Origin: Pseudomonas sp. CC6-YY-74
Lineage (GTDB): Bacteria; Pseudomonadota; Gammaproteobacteria; Pseudomonadales; Pseudomonadaceae
DNA: 64,000 bases
Direction of reading: 5' to 3'
NCBI RefSeq assembly: GCF_002025205.1
Contig: NZ_CP019947.1
Coordinates: 1,371,501-1,435,500 of the forward strand
Shown: piece by piece, positions 26,944-37,031 of the stretch
Layout of the letters: each line of letters begins with the position of its first letter
Position numbering within the stretch: the stretch's first letter is position 1
Program-made: the position numbers and the translations under genes
Notes under the pieces: generated by a model
What the model saw: the letters and a program-made list of their open reading frames with translations, nothing else
Told to the model about the DNA's origin: nothing
The model's database searches: none

Positions 26944-28194
26944 ATGCACTTCGCCTACAGCCCGCGCACCGAGGCGCTGCGTCAGCAGCTGCGCACTTTT
27001 ATGGACGAACATGTCGTACCGCGTATCGGTGCCTGGCACGCCGAGGTTGGCGCGGGGCATTTCCCGGTGCCGTTCATGGCCGACCTCAAGGCCTTGGCCC
27101 GTTCCGAAGGGCTGTGGAACCTGTTCCTGCCGGCGCTGGGCGAGGACGAACCGGGCACCCGCCTGAGCAATCTGCAATACGCACCGCTGGCGGAGATCAT
27201 GGGTCGCGTGTCCTGGGCTTCGGAGGTGTTCAACTGCAACGCGCCAGACACCGGCAACATGGAGTTGCTGCATCTGTTCGCCACGGCCGAGCAGTGTCAA
27301 CGCTGGTTGGTGCCGCTGCTCGATGGCGAGATCCGCTCGGCCTTCGCCATGACCGAGCCGGATGTGCCCTCATCAGACGCCAGCAATATCCAGACCCTGA
27401 TCCGCCGCGAAGGTGACGACTACGTGATCAACGGACGCAAGTGGTTTATCACCAATGCGTCGCACCCTGATTGCAAACTGCTGATCGTGATGGGCAAGAC
27501 CGACCCGGACGCCGACGCCCATCGCCAGCAGAGCATGATTCTGCTGCCGTTCGACACGCCTGGGGTGGAGTTGCTGCGCAATATCCCAGTGATGAACCAC
27601 ATTGCCCCGGAAGGCCATAGCGAGCTGCTGCTGCGCAATGTGCGGGTGCCGGTCGGCAATCTGCTGGGCGAGGAGGGTGCGGGCTTCATGATGGCCCAGG
27701 CGCGCCTCGGTCCGGGGCGGGTTCACCACTGCATGCGCTCGATCGGCATGGCCGAGCTGGCCCTGGAGCTGATGGTCGAGCGCTGCCAGGAACGCAAGGC
27801 CTTCGGCAAGTATCTGCACCAGTACGCCAATATCGGCGACTGGATTGCCGAGTCGCGCATCGAGATCGAACAGGCGCGGCTGCTGGTACTCAAGACCGCC
27901 TGGATGATCGACGAGGTCGGCGCCAAGGCCGCGCGCAAGGAAATCGCCATGATCAAGGCGCTGGTGCCAGGCATGCACACCCGCGTGGTGGACCGCGCCA
28001 TGCAGGTCTATGGCGCCATGGGCCTGACTCCGGACACGCCGCTGGCCGACATGTGGACCACCGGCCGCGCCCTGCGCTTCGCCGACGGCCCGGATCAGGT
28101 GCACCTGCGCAGCATCGCGCGTATGGAGCTCAAAGCTAGCGAAGCCACGCGCGGCGCTACTGCGGCCTACCTGACCCCGCACGGCAGAAGCTGA
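26944..28194 (+). CDS. Acyl-CoA dehydrogenase family protein
   Basis: A 416-residue FAD-dependent acyl-CoA dehydrogenase. AFAMTEPDVPSSDASN is the flavin and substrate region (the middle beta domain begins here), RKWFITNASHPDC continues it, and the C-terminal helices show ERKAFGKYL and QVYGAMGLTPDTPLADMW. It resembles the ACAD10/11-like bacterial group used for medium- or branched-chain substrates; the exact substrate is unknown. GAGG lies 6 bases before ATG 26944; an ATG at 26923 is the alternative. It stands apart from the denitrification genes around it. Confidence 0.88.
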   Translation: MHFAYSPRTEALRQQLRTFMDEHVVPRIGAWHAEVGAGHFPVPFMADLKALARSEGLWNLFLPALGEDEPGTRLSNLQYAPLAEIMGRVSWASEVFNCNAPDTGNMELLHLFATAEQCQRWLVPLLDGEIRSAFAMTEPDVPSSDASNIQTLIRREGDDYVINGRKWFITNASHPDCKLLIVMGKTDPDADAHRQQSMILLPFDTPGVELLRNIPVMNHIAPEGHSELLLRNVRVPVGNLLGEEGAGFMMAQARLGPGRVHHCMRSIGMAELALELMVERCQERKAFGKYLHQYANIGDWIAESRIEIEQARLLVLKTAWMIDEVGAKAARKEIAMIKALVPGMHTRVVDRAMQVYGAMGLTPDTPLADMWTTGRALRFADGPDQVHLRSIARMELKASEATRGATAAYLTPHGRS

Positions 28195-28212
28195 GACTCG
28201 CGGTGTAGTTTT

Positions 28213-28385
28213 GCGTAGGGTGGTCTAGGTGCTTGTCTCGGTCACCAGACCATTGCACTTTTGTAGTTGCGCCGTAACCCACCATGGCGTCCGGCCGGGC
28301 GAGCGTAATGGTGGGGTACGCGGCGCCCGACCTATGCGGTTAGTCATGCCTCCCGCGTCCTGCGGCGCTCACCCACCCTGCGGTC
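28213..28385. repeat. Two tandem palindromes of the TAACCCACC family
   Basis: The gap before nosR contains GCGTAGGGTGG...GCGCCGTAACCCACCA and then GTGGGGTACGCGGCGC...GGCGCTCACCCACCCTGCG. Arms match the palindromes at 2945-3013 and 17606-17678. Confidence 0.55.
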
Positions 28386-28417
28386 TGCGAGTGAGCGCCG
28401 CGGCAGGGTGTCGCAAC

Positions 28418-28431
28418 TTGACATAGGTCAA
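28418..28431 (+). promoter_or_regulatory. Anr/Dnr (FNR-type) box before nosR
   Basis: TTGACATAGGTCAA is a symmetric FNR-type site. A start about 41 bases downstream (near 28466) lies before the chosen nosR start at 28497. Confidence 0.75.
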
Positions 28432-28496
28432 GGGGCGGGTAGGTGGACATGTCTACCATGGCGTTACGTTCTAGCCGCCTAAGGCGGATATGCCAT

Positions 28497-30776
28497 ATGC
28501 AAGCCTGTCAGTTTCCCAAGCAAATCTCCTGGCGTTCCGCTACCGGCGCTACGGAAGTCGTTCGACCCAACTGCCAAAGCCAGTCAATCATAAGCCGCAG
28601 CCCCCCTGCGCACATTGCCCTACGATCATGGCGGGTTGCTGTCGTGCTGCTGTTTGCGCTGATGTTTGCAACCTTCCAGAGCGTGCAGGCCAAGAGTTAC
28701 GGCGAGATCGAGCAACAACGCATAGAAAAGACCTTTGCCGCGGTCGACAGCGTTTCCGAGCCGCAAGGCGAGTTCAAGGTGCGCACCCTGTCGAGTGGCG
28801 ACGAGGTGCTCGGTTATGTGTTCCAGAGCCAGGATGTGGTCGATATTCCGGCCTATTCCGGCAAGCCGATCAACATGCAGGTGATCCTCGATACCGCTGG
28901 CGTGATTCAAGACGCCTATGTGCTCGAGCACCACGAGCCGATACTGCTGGTTGGCATCCCCGAAGCGAAACTGCACGCCTTCAACGCCAAGTACAAAGGC
29001 ATCAAGGTCAACCAGCGGGTGGTGGTCGGCCGTTCCAGCGACCCCGATGCAGTGACGGTCGATGCGGTCACCGGCGCCACTGTGACGGTCATGGTGGTCA
29101 ATGAAGTGGTCATGCGCTCTGCCCACGCGGTAGCGGTGTCGCTTGGTCTGGTCGAGGACAATGCCGGCCTGGCGCAGAAACCGGCCACTGTGCGCAAGGA
29201 TATTTATCAAGTCGCCGACTGGGCTCAACTCACCGGTAATGGCGCTATCCGCCGCCTGCACCTGACCCACGGGCAGATCGATGAAGCCTTCAAGGGAAGC
29301 GAAGCCGAAGGCTTCGACCAGGCCGCGGCCGATCAAGTCGACGACACTTTCATCGACCTCTACACCGCTCACCTGAATCCGCCGACCATCGGCCGAAACC
29401 TGTTGGGCGACAACCAGTACCGCTTCCTCATGGAGGACCTCAAACCCGGTGAGCACGCGATTGCCGTGCTCGGCAGCGGCGCGTATTCGTTCAAGGGTTC
29501 GGGCTATGTACGTGGTGGCATTTTCGATCGGGTGCAGATGCGCCAGTTTGGCAAAACCATCAGTTTTCATGACCGCGATTTCGAGCGTTTGAGCGATGTC
29601 TATGCCGAGGGCATGCCGGACTTCCGCGAGATGGCGATCTTTATCGTGCGCGAGCCGGCCAGTTTCGATCCAGGCTCGCCTTGGGCCCTTGAGCTGTTGG
29701 TCAAGCGGCAGACCGGACCGATCAGCGGTATCTTCAGCAGTTTCGAACTGCCCTATCAGATGCCTGAGGAGTACCTCGAGCGACCACAGCCGACCGCCGC
29801 AGAACTGGCCGCGATTGAAGAAGCCAATCGGCCGCTGTGGCTGAATATCTGGTACCAGAAAAGCTTCCAGATCGGCGTGATCAGTCTGGCCTTGCTGCTG
29901 CTCACGGTGATCCTGTTCCTTCAGGACAAGTTCACCCAGCGCCCGCACTTCCTCCATTGGCTGCGTCGTGGTTACCTGATCTTCACCGTGGTGTTCATCG
30001 GTTGGTATGCCCTGGGCCAATTGTCGGTGGTCAACGTGCTGACCTTCGTGCATGCCCTGGTGCAGGATTTCCGCTGGGAGCTGTTCCTCACCGACCCGAT
30101 CATCTTCATTATTTGGACCTTTACCGCCGCCAGCATCCTGCTCTGGGGGCGTGGCGTGTTCTGCGGCTGGTTGTGCCCCTTCGGCGCCCTGCAGGAGCTG
30201 ATCAACGAGGCCGCACGCAAACTGAAAATCCCCCAGTACGAACTGCCTTTCGCGCTGCATGAGCGGCTCTGGGCGATCAAGTACATCATCCTCCTGCTGC
30301 TGTTTGGCCTCTCTCTGGAATCGCTGGCCACCGCCGAGCGCTTCGCCGAAGTGGAACCGTTCAAGACCGCCATCACCCTGAAGTTCGATCGCCAATGGTG
30401 GTTCGTGCTCTATGCGGTGATCCTCCTGGTGATCAATATTTTCACCCGCAAGGTCTACTGCCGTTACGTCTGTCCGCTCGGCGCGGCGCTGGCCATTCCG
30501 AGCAAATTCCGTCTGTTCGACTGGCTCAAGCGGCGCAAGGAGTGTGGCAGTCCGTGCCAGTTGTGTGCCAAGGAATGCGAGATCCAGGCGATCCATCCCG
30601 ACGGCCATATCAATGCCAACGAGTGCCACTACTGCCTCGATTGCCAGATGACTTATCACAACGACGACAAGTGCCCGCCGCTGATTCTCAAGCAGAAGAA
30701 ACGCAGCAAAAAAGCACCTGTCAGTGCCGAGTTGATACCTGTAGTGCAAGTAGTCGTGCCTGAACGAGCCCTATAA
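28497..30776 (+). CDS. nosR: NosR, membrane flavo-iron-sulfur protein for N2O reduction
   Basis: A polytopic protein needed for nosZ expression and for electron supply to NosZ. After a basic N-terminus and a membrane helix (VAVVLLFALMF, signal-like), a periplasmic FMN-binding domain contains DAVTGATVT, where Thr takes the flavin. Five or so membrane helices carry CGWLCPFGAL and CRYVCPLGAA, and the C-terminus has two [4Fe-4S] sets (CGSPCQLCAKEC; CHYCLDCQ). The start is unsure: ATG 28497 gives 759 residues, longer than the usual 720 or so, but lies behind the predicted transcript start, and the upstream ATGs at 28443-28458 do not. Confidence 0.93.
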   Translation: MQACQFPKQISWRSATGATEVVRPNCQSQSIISRSPPAHIALRSWRVAVVLLFALMFATFQSVQAKSYGEIEQQRIEKTFAAVDSVSEPQGEFKVRTLSSGDEVLGYVFQSQDVVDIPAYSGKPINMQVILDTAGVIQDAYVLEHHEPILLVGIPEAKLHAFNAKYKGIKVNQRVVVGRSSDPDAVTVDAVTGATVTVMVVNEVVMRSAHAVAVSLGLVEDNAGLAQKPATVRKDIYQVADWAQLTGNGAIRRLHLTHGQIDEAFKGSEAEGFDQAAADQVDDTFIDLYTAHLNPPTIGRNLLGDNQYRFLMEDLKPGEHAIAVLGSGAYSFKGSGYVRGGIFDRVQMRQFGKTISFHDRDFERLSDVYAEGMPDFREMAIFIVREPASFDPGSPWALELLVKRQTGPISGIFSSFELPYQMPEEYLERPQPTAAELAAIEEANRPLWLNIWYQKSFQIGVISLALLLLTVILFLQDKFTQRPHFLHWLRRGYLIFTVVFIGWYALGQLSVVNVLTFVHALVQDFRWELFLTDPIIFIIWTFTAASILLWGRGVFCGWLCPFGALQELINEAARKLKIPQYELPFALHERLWAIKYIILLLLFGLSLESLATAERFAEVEPFKTAITLKFDRQWWFVLYAVILLVINIFTRKVYCRYVCPLGAALAIPSKFRLFDWLKRRKECGSPCQLCAKECEIQAIHPDGHINANECHYCLDCQMTYHNDDKCPPLILKQKKRSKKAPVSAELIPVVQVVVPERAL

Positions 30777-30820
30777 CCGCGTGAGCGCGATAGTATTTAT
30801 CTAGCCAAGGAGCAGAACCC

Positions 30821-32764
30821 GTGAGCGATAAAGAACCGAAGAACAAGCCGGCAATCGATAGTAAAGATCAGGCGCAAATTCTGGAAAAGGCCGGCTTGAG
30901 CCGCCGCGGCTTCCTTGGCGCCAGCGCCATGACAGGCGCGGCCCTGGTCGGTGCCACAGCGCTGGGCAGCGCGGTGATGACTCGCGAGTCTTGGGCGGCA
31001 GCGGCCAAGGACGCGAAGCTGAACTACAATGTTGCGCCAGGTGAGCTGGACGACTACATCGGTTTCTGGAGCGGTGGTCATCAGGGTGAAGTGCGCGTGC
31101 TGGGCATTCCGTCCATGCGCGAACTGATGCGCATCCCGGTATTCAACGTGGATTCGGCCACCGGTTGGGGCCTGACCGACGAAAGCCGCGCCATCATGGG
31201 CGATAGCGTCAAGTTCCTCAACGGCGACTGCCACCACCCGCACATCTCCATGGTTGACGGCAAGTACGACGGCAAGTACGTGTTCATCAACGACAAGGCC
31301 AACACCCGCGTTGCACGTATCCGCCTGGATATCATGAAATGCGACAAGATGCTGACCGTGCCGAACTGCCAGTCCATTCACGGCCTGCGTCTGCAGAAGG
31401 TGCCGTACACCAAGTACGTGTACGCCAACGCCGAGTTCGTTATCCCCCATCCCAACGATGGCAAGATCTTCGATCTGCAGGATGAGAACAGCTACACCAT
31501 GTACAACGTCATCGACGCCGAAAAGATGGAGATGGCGTTCCAGATTATCGTCGACGGCAACTTGGATAACACCGACGCTGACTACACCGGCCGCTATACC
31601 GCAGCCACCTGCTACAACTCCGAGAAAGCCTATGACCTCGGCGGCATGATGCGCAACGAGCGTGACTGGGTGGTGGTGTTCAACATCGAGCTGGCCGAAG
31701 CCGCAGTCAAGGCCGGCAAGTTCATCACCCTGGGCGACTCCAAGGTGCCGGTGCTCGACGGCCGTAAGAAAGGCGACAAGAACAGCGAGTTCACCCGCTA
31801 TATTCCGGTACCGAAGAATCCACACGGCCTCAATACCTCGTCAGACGGCAAATACTTCATTGCCAACGGCAAGCTGTCGCCGACCGTGTCGATGATCGAG
31901 ATCGCCAGGCTGGACGACCTGTTCGCCGACAAGTTCAAGGATCCGCGCGATGTGATCGTCGCCGAGCCGGAGCTGGGCCTGGGTCCGCTGCACACCACCT
32001 TCGACGGTCGCGGCAATGCCTACACCACCCTGTTCATCGACAGCCAGGTGGTCAAGTGGAACATGGCCGACGCCGTGCGTGCCTACAAGGGCGAGAAGGT
32101 CAACTACATCAAGCAGAAACTCGATGTGCATTACCAGCCGGGTCATATCCACGCCTCGCTGTGTGAAACCAGCGAAGCCGATGGCAAGTGGATGGTTGCC
32201 CTGTGCAAGTTCTCCAAGGATCGCTTCTTGCCGGTCGGCCCGCTGCACCCGGAAAACGACCAGCTGATCGATATCTCCGGCGATGAAATGAAGCTGGTGC
32301 ACGACGGCCCGACCTTCGCCGAGCCGCACGACTGCACCATGGCTCGTCGTGATCAGATCAAGACCAAGAAGATCTGGGATCGCGAAGACCCGTTTTTCGC
32401 CCCCACCGTGGCGCGGGCGAAAAAGGACGGCATCAAGCTGGAGACCGACAACAAGGTTATCCGTGACGGCAACAAGGTACGGGTGTACATGACCTCCATG
32501 GCGCCGGCTTATGGCCTCATCGAGTTCACCGTCAAGCAGGGTAATGAAGTCACGGTGACCATCACCAACATCGATCAGATCGAGGACGTGTCTCACGGCT
32601 TCGTGATGGTCAACCATGGTGCGAGCATGGAAATCAGCCCGCAGCAGACCTCGTCGATCACCTTCATCGCCGACAAGCCTGGCCTGCACTGGTACTACTG
32701 CAGCTGGTTCTGCCATGCCCTGCACATGGAAATGGTCGGGCGCATGCTGGTCGAACCCGCATAA
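30821..32764 (+). CDS. nosZ: Nitrous oxide reductase NosZ (clade I, Tat-exported)
   Basis: A 647-residue periplasmic copper enzyme that reduces N2O to N2. The twin-arginine signal is SRRGFLGASA, which marks clade I. The propeller holds CuZ ligands, with DCHHPH early and PHDC and HIHAS later. The C-terminal cupredoxin has the CuA motif CSWFCHALHMEM. GTG 30821 follows AAGGAG at 9 bases. It comes 45 bases after nosR and is expected to share its anaerobic control. Confidence 0.97.
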   Translation: MSDKEPKNKPAIDSKDQAQILEKAGLSRRGFLGASAMTGAALVGATALGSAVMTRESWAAAAKDAKLNYNVAPGELDDYIGFWSGGHQGEVRVLGIPSMRELMRIPVFNVDSATGWGLTDESRAIMGDSVKFLNGDCHHPHISMVDGKYDGKYVFINDKANTRVARIRLDIMKCDKMLTVPNCQSIHGLRLQKVPYTKYVYANAEFVIPHPNDGKIFDLQDENSYTMYNVIDAEKMEMAFQIIVDGNLDNTDADYTGRYTAATCYNSEKAYDLGGMMRNERDWVVVFNIELAEAAVKAGKFITLGDSKVPVLDGRKKGDKNSEFTRYIPVPKNPHGLNTSSDGKYFIANGKLSPTVSMIEIARLDDLFADKFKDPRDVIVAEPELGLGPLHTTFDGRGNAYTTLFIDSQVVKWNMADAVRAYKGEKVNYIKQKLDVHYQPGHIHASLCETSEADGKWMVALCKFSKDRFLPVGPLHPENDQLIDISGDEMKLVHDGPTFAEPHDCTMARRDQIKTKKIWDREDPFFAPTVARAKKDGIKLETDNKVIRDGNKVRVYMTSMAPAYGLIEFTVKQGNEVTVTITNIDQIEDVSHGFVMVNHGASMEISPQQTSSITFIADKPGLHWYYCSWFCHALHMEMVGRMLVEPA

Positions 32765-32768
32765 ACTC

Positions 32769-32802
32769 GCACCGGCGCCCCGCTGTTGCGGGGCGCCGGT
32801 GC
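32769..32802. terminator. Perfect GC-rich hairpin between nosZ and nosD
   Basis: GCACCGGCGCCCCGC and its exact complement flank the loop TGTT, five bases after the nosZ stop. No T-tract follows. It may protect the nosZ message and reduce read-through into nosD. Confidence 0.7.
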
Positions 32803-32913
32803 AGCCAGTGGCTGCCTTGGCGGGTGGCGGGCTGCTGGTAATTGCTACTTGATAACAGGTAATTGGCTATCCGTATCACTAAAGCCGTAGCGCTCCATCA
32901 AGCAAGACGCGCA

Positions 32914-34197
32914 ATGCCACGCAAGTGGGCATTGCTCCTATTCTGCTGGCTCCTCGGTCCTTCCGAGGTGTTGGCGCAGCCGTTAGCGACGCTGCCCCTG
33001 CAGGCCGTAGGGGAAGCACAGTGGCGACTGCCCGCCGGTGAATACCGCGGACAGTTCCGCATTACCACCCCGATGACCCTGAGTTGCGCCCCCGGCGCAA
33101 TAATCGACGCTCAGGGCCAGGGCAATGCCCTGACCATTCAGGCGGCCAACGTCAGCATCCAGGGCTGTACGCTGCGCAACTGGGGCCAAGACCTGACGGC
33201 CTTGAATTCCGGCGTATTTATCGAGCGCCAGGCCAGCGGTGCCCAGGTGCGCGACAGTCAGTTGTCGGGGCCGGGGTTCGGCATCTGGGTCGATGGCACG
33301 CCGAACGTCAGTGTGCTCAATAATCAGATCGAGGGCGATCAACGCATCCGCTCCCAGGACCGCGGCAACGGTATTCACCTGTTTTCCGTGAGCGGCGCGC
33401 AAATCATCGGCAATCATGTGTGGCATACGCGCGACGGCATCTATATCGACGTGTCCAACGGCAATCGCCTCGAAGGCAACACCCTCGAGGATCTGCGTTA
33501 TGGCATTCATTACATGTTCTCCAACGACAACCAGGTGCTCGGCAACATCACCCGCCGCACCCGCACCGGCTATGCGCTGATGCAAAGCCATCATCTGACG
33601 GTGATCGGCAATCGTTCCGAGCAGGACGAGAACTACGGCATCCTGATGAACTACATCACCTATTCCACCCTGCAAGACAATGTGGTCAGCGATGTGCGCA
33701 GCGGCTCGACCGGCGACAACATGATCTCCGGTGCCGAAGGCAAGGCGCTGTTCATCTACAACTCGCTGTTCAACAGCATCGAGCATAACCACTTCGAGCG
33801 CAGCGCCCTGGGTATCCACCTGACCGCCGGCTCCGAAGACAACCGCATCGCCGGCAATGCCTTTGTCGGTAACCAGCAGCAGGTCAAGTATGTCGCCACC
33901 CGTACCCAGGAATGGTCGGTGGACGGGCGCGGCAACTATTGGAGCGATTACCTGGGCTGGGATCGCAACGACGATGGCCTGGGTGATGTGGCCTACGAAC
34001 CCAACGACAACGTCGACCGGCTGCTGTGGTTGTACCCGCAGGTGCGCCTGTTGATGAACAGCCCAAGCATCGAATTGCTGCGCTGGGTGCAGCGCGCCTT
34101 TCCGGTGATGAAATCCCCTGGCGTGCAGGACAGCTACCCACTGATGCAACTGCCGACCACCGATCTGCTGCGAGCCAGCCCGGAGCCAACACCATGA
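32914..34197 (+). CDS. nosD: NosD, periplasmic copper-site maturation factor
   Basis: A 427-residue periplasmic right-handed beta-helix protein that assists CuZ assembly in NosZ with NosFY. The signal peptide runs [15 protein letters not shown] to about VLAQ. The body has CASH/PbH1-type repeats such as [40 protein letters not shown] and [14 protein letters not shown]. The start at 32914 is chosen by the signal peptide; the ribosome site is weak and a TTG at 32863 is open. Its stop overlaps nosF (ATGA). Confidence 0.93.
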   Translation: MPRKWALLLFCWLLGPSEVLAQPLATLPLQAVGEAQWRLPAGEYRGQFRITTPMTLSCAPGAIIDAQGQGNALTIQAANVSIQGCTLRNWGQDLTALNSGVFIERQASGAQVRDSQLSGPGFGIWVDGTPNVSVLNNQIEGDQRIRSQDRGNGIHLFSVSGAQIIGNHVWHTRDGIYIDVSNGNRLEGNTLEDLRYGIHYMFSNDNQVLGNITRRTRTGYALMQSHHLTVIGNRSEQDENYGILMNYITYSTLQDNVVSDVRSGSTGDNMISGAEGKALFIYNSLFNSIEHNHFERSALGIHLTAGSEDNRIAGNAFVGNQQQVKYVATRTQEWSVDGRGNYWSDYLGWDRNDDGLGDVAYEPNDNVDRLLWLYPQVRLLMNSPSIELLRWVQRAFPVMKSPGVQDSYPLMQLPTTDLLRASPEPTP

Positions 34198-35120
34198 ATG
34201 CCGTCGAAATCGAAGGCGTCAGCCAGCAGTACGGCAGCATGAGCGTGCTGCACGACTTGAACCTGTGTCTGGGCGAAGGCGAAGTCCTCGGCCTGTTCGG
34301 CCACAACGGCGCCGGCAAGACCACCACCATGAAGCTGATTCTCGGCCTGTTGCAGGCCAGCGCCGGCAAGGTGCATGTGCTCGGGCGCAATCCGAATGAT
34401 TCGGTGGTGCGCCGTCAGCTCGGCTATCTGCCGGAGAACGTCACCTTTTATGCGCAACTCAGCGGACGCGAGACCCTGCGCCATTTCGCCCGCCTCAAGG
34501 GCGCCGCGCTGACGCAGGTGGACGAACTGCTGGAGCAGGTGGGTCTGGCCGACGCCATGAATCGGCGGGTCAAGACCTACTCCAAGGGCATGCGCCAGCG
34601 TCTCGGCCTGGCCCAGGCACTGCTCGGCGCACCGCGTCTGCTGCTGCTCGACGAACCCACGGTCGGCCTCGATCCCATCGCCACCCAGGATCTCTACCAG
34701 CTGGTCGACCGTCTGCGCCAGCAGGGCACCAGCATCATCCTCTGCTCGCATGTGTTGCCGGGGGTCGAAGCGCATATCAACCGCGCGGCCATCCTCGCCC
34801 ATGGTCGGCTGCAGGCGGTCGGCAGCCTGGCCAGGCTGCGCGAAGATGCCGGTCTGCCGGCAGTGATTCGCGCCAGTGGACTGAAGCAGAGCGCGCAGTT
34901 GTTGCAACGCTGGCACGCCGCCGGGCATGAGGCGCGTTCGGTCGGCGTCGACGGCGTCGAAGTGGTCGCCATCAACGGCCACAAACTCGGCCTGCTGCGC
35001 CAGTTGCTTGGCGAGGGCGAGGCGCAGGACATCGACATCCACCAGCCGTCGCTGGAGGACCTCTACCGTTATTACATGGAGCGAGCGAGCACTGTGCCGA
35101 GCGCGGAGGGCAGAACATGA
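34194..35120 (+). CDS. nosF: NosF, ABC transporter ATPase
   Basis: A 308-residue cytoplasmic ATPase of the NosDFY complex. Walker A is GHNGAGKTT, the signature is YSKGMRQR and Walker B is LLLLDEP, with CSH as switch. It energises transfer of a sulfur species or conformational work for CuZ assembly. ATG 34194 overlaps the nosD stop by four bases, and its own stop overlaps nosY in the same way. Confidence 0.95.
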   Translation: MNAVEIEGVSQQYGSMSVLHDLNLCLGEGEVLGLFGHNGAGKTTTMKLILGLLQASAGKVHVLGRNPNDSVVRRQLGYLPENVTFYAQLSGRETLRHFARLKGAALTQVDELLEQVGLADAMNRRVKTYSKGMRQRLGLAQALLGAPRLLLLDEPTVGLDPIATQDLYQLVDRLRQQGTSIILCSHVLPGVEAHINRAAILAHGRLQAVGSLARLREDAGLPAVIRASGLKQSAQLLQRWHAAGHEARSVGVDGVEVVAINGHKLGLLRQLLGEGEAQDIDIHQPSLEDLYRYYMERASTVPSAEGRT

Positions 35121-35947
35121 ACCAGGTGTGGAATATTGCCCGCAAGGAATTGAGCGACGGCCTGCGCAATCGCTGGTTGCTGTCCATCAGTCTGCTGTTC
35201 GCCGTGCTGGCCGTGGGCATCGCCTGGTTAGGTGCGGCGGCCTCCGGGCAACTGGGCTTTACCTCGATCCCGGCGACCATCGCCAGCCTGGCCAGCCTGG
35301 CCACCTTCCTGGTGCCGCTGATCGCGCTGCTGCTGGCCTATGACGCCATCGTCGGCGAGGACGAGGCCGGCACCCTGATGCTGTTGCTGACCTACCCCCT
35401 GGGCCGCGGCCAGTTGCTGCTCGGCAAGTTCGTCGGCCATGGTCTGATTCTGGCGCTGGCCACCCTGATTGGTTTTGGCTGCGCGGCCCTGGCCATCGCC
35501 GTGCTGGTCGATGATATCGAACTGGGCCTGCTGGCCTGGGCCTTCGGCCGCTTCATGCTGTCTTCGACCCTGCTCGGCTGGGTGTTCCTCGCCCTGGCCT
35601 ATGTACTGAGTAGCAGGGCCAGCGAAAAATCCAGCGCCGCCGGGCTGGCCCTGGGCGTGTGGTTTCTCTTCGTCCTGGTGTTCGACTTGGCTTTGCTGGC
35701 CCTGTTGGTGCTGAGCGAGGGCAAGTTCAACCCGGATCTGCTGCCTTGGCTGCTGCTGCTCAATCCCGCTGACGTCTACCGGCTGATCAACCTGTCCGGT
35801 TTTGCCGGCAGCGGCAATGCCGTCGGGGTCATGGCCCTGGGCGGCGATCTACCGATTGGCGGCCTGTTGCTGTGGCTGTGTCTGCTGCTGTGGGTAGGGG
35901 CGCCGCTGTTGTTGGCCTATCGAATGTTTCTGCGCCGGCCGACATGA
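35117..35947 (+). CDS. nosY: NosY, ABC transporter permease
   Basis: A 276-residue inner membrane protein with about six helices, the partner of NosF. The N-terminal amphipathic [14 protein letters not shown] and the [25 protein letters not shown] loop are typical of this permease type. ATG 35117 overlaps the nosF TGA. It ends 65 bases before nosL. Confidence 0.93.
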   Translation: MNQVWNIARKELSDGLRNRWLLSISLLFAVLAVGIAWLGAAASGQLGFTSIPATIASLASLATFLVPLIALLLAYDAIVGEDEAGTLMLLLTYPLGRGQLLLGKFVGHGLILALATLIGFGCAALAIAVLVDDIELGLLAWAFGRFMLSSTLLGWVFLALAYVLSSRASEKSSAAGLALGVWFLFVLVFDLALLALLVLSEGKFNPDLLPWLLLLNPADVYRLINLSGFAGSGNAVGVMALGGDLPIGGLLLWLCLLLWVGAPLLLAYRMFLRRPT

Positions 35948-36012
35948 CTATCGGCTTGGCCATGCGCACGGCGCGCCCTTCAAGGCCTGTTTCAGCTATG
36001 GAGTTAGCAACG

Positions 36013-36552
36013 ATGAACAACCTGTGTATACGCACGGCGCGAACCCTGCTGGTGATGCTGCTTGGTCTGCTACTGGTGGCCTGCAGCGAGCCCGAGGAAC
36101 AACAGAAAAGCCTGGGCCCGGTAGCCTTCCACGACAGCGATGAGTGCCATGTGTGCGGCATGATCATCAGTGATTTTCCCGGGCCCAAGGGCCAGGCCGT
36201 GGATAACTCCGCGGTGAAGAAGTTCTGTTCCGCCGCCGAGATGTTCGGCTGGTGGCTGCAACCGGAAAACCGTATCGGCACTGCCACGCTCTATGTGCAT
36301 GACATGGGCCGCAGCGAGTGGGCCAAGCCCGACGACAGCCATCTGATTGATGCCAGCAGCGCCTTCTATGTGATTGGTCTTGCCGACAGCGGGTTGAAGG
36401 GCGCCATGGGCGCGGTGCTGGCCTCGTTTGCCGATGAGCAGGCCGCGCAGAAACTGGCCGCCATCCACGGCGCTCGGGTGTTACGTTTCGACGAGATCGA
36501 CCAGGGCGTGCTGCAACAGGCCGCCGCCATGCAGCCTGCGGGCATGCACTGA
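36013..36552 (+). CDS. nosL: NosL, outer-membrane copper chaperone lipoprotein
   Basis: A 179-residue lipoprotein that delivers Cu(I) for NosZ assembly. The lipobox is LLVAC after a hydrophobic helix. [17 protein letters not shown] contains the Cys-x-x-Met-type copper ligands of the family. GGAG is 9 bases before ATG 36013. The open frame continues upstream inside nosY but gives no signal peptide. Confidence 0.93.
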   Translation: MNNLCIRTARTLLVMLLGLLLVACSEPEEQQKSLGPVAFHDSDECHVCGMIISDFPGPKGQAVDNSAVKKFCSAAEMFGWWLQPENRIGTATLYVHDMGRSEWAKPDDSHLIDASSAFYVIGLADSGLKGAMGAVLASFADEQAAQKLAAIHGARVLRFDEIDQGVLQQAAAMQPAGMH

Positions 36553-36578
36553 TTGCCATCCGTAAAGAGGAGATCCAA

Positions 36579-36758
36579 ATGGGTATCAGCATCTGGCAAT
36601 TTCTGATTGTGCTGTTGATCGTGGTCATGCTGTTCGGCAGCAAGCGCCTGCGCAGCTTGGGTTCCGATGTCGGCGGGGCGATCAACGGATTTCGTAAATC
36701 GATGGGCAGCGGCGATGCGCCGCAACAGCCGGAGTCGAGCAAGCAGCCCTTGCCGTAG
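36579..36758 (+). CDS. tatE: TatA/E-type translocase component
   Basis: A 59-residue protein starting [20 protein letters not shown] with one helix, then the [17 protein letters not shown] amphipathic helix, both typical of TatA/TatE. GAGGAG is 8 bases before ATG 36579, and it follows nosL by 26 bases. P. stutzeri also has tatE at this place, where it aids export of Tat substrates such as NosZ. It is the last gene of the nos cluster. Confidence 0.92.
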   Translation: MGISIWQFLIVLLIVVMLFGSKRLRSLGSDVGGAINGFRKSMGSGDAPQQPESSKQPLP

Positions 36759-36887
36759 TTCACCCGCCATGCCTGCCAGGCTAGGCGGTGTGCGAGTCTG
36801 TGCTGTTTGCGCAGGCTCCGCCGCACCGCTAGCCCGGCCACCGAACGTCCCCGCGCCAGGCGCTTTGTGCTTGCCCAAGTCGCAAAG

Positions 36888-36901
36888 CTGATCGCGGTCA
36901 A
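36888..36901 (+). promoter_or_regulatory. FNR-like box before nnrS
   Basis: CTGATCGCGGTCAA departs from TTGAT-N4-ATCAA at two positions. The spacing places a start site near 36936, 95 bases ahead of the nnrS start. Confidence 0.55.
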
Positions 36902-37031
36902 GTCGCCAAAGCCCTTCCTCGCTGTAAAAAGACCGTAACAGCTGGCAATTCCCACGCAGCTGTAATGCCCCGGCTGGCGCTGCTGAATTCGCTGCATGCC
37001 GGTGCTTGACGATCTTTTCAGGAGGCTTGCA

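Noticed and set aside
28626..30749. Minus-strand frame of 707 codons opposite nosR
   Set aside because: Antisense shadow of nosR, with low-complexity His/Glu-rich sequence and no ribosome site.
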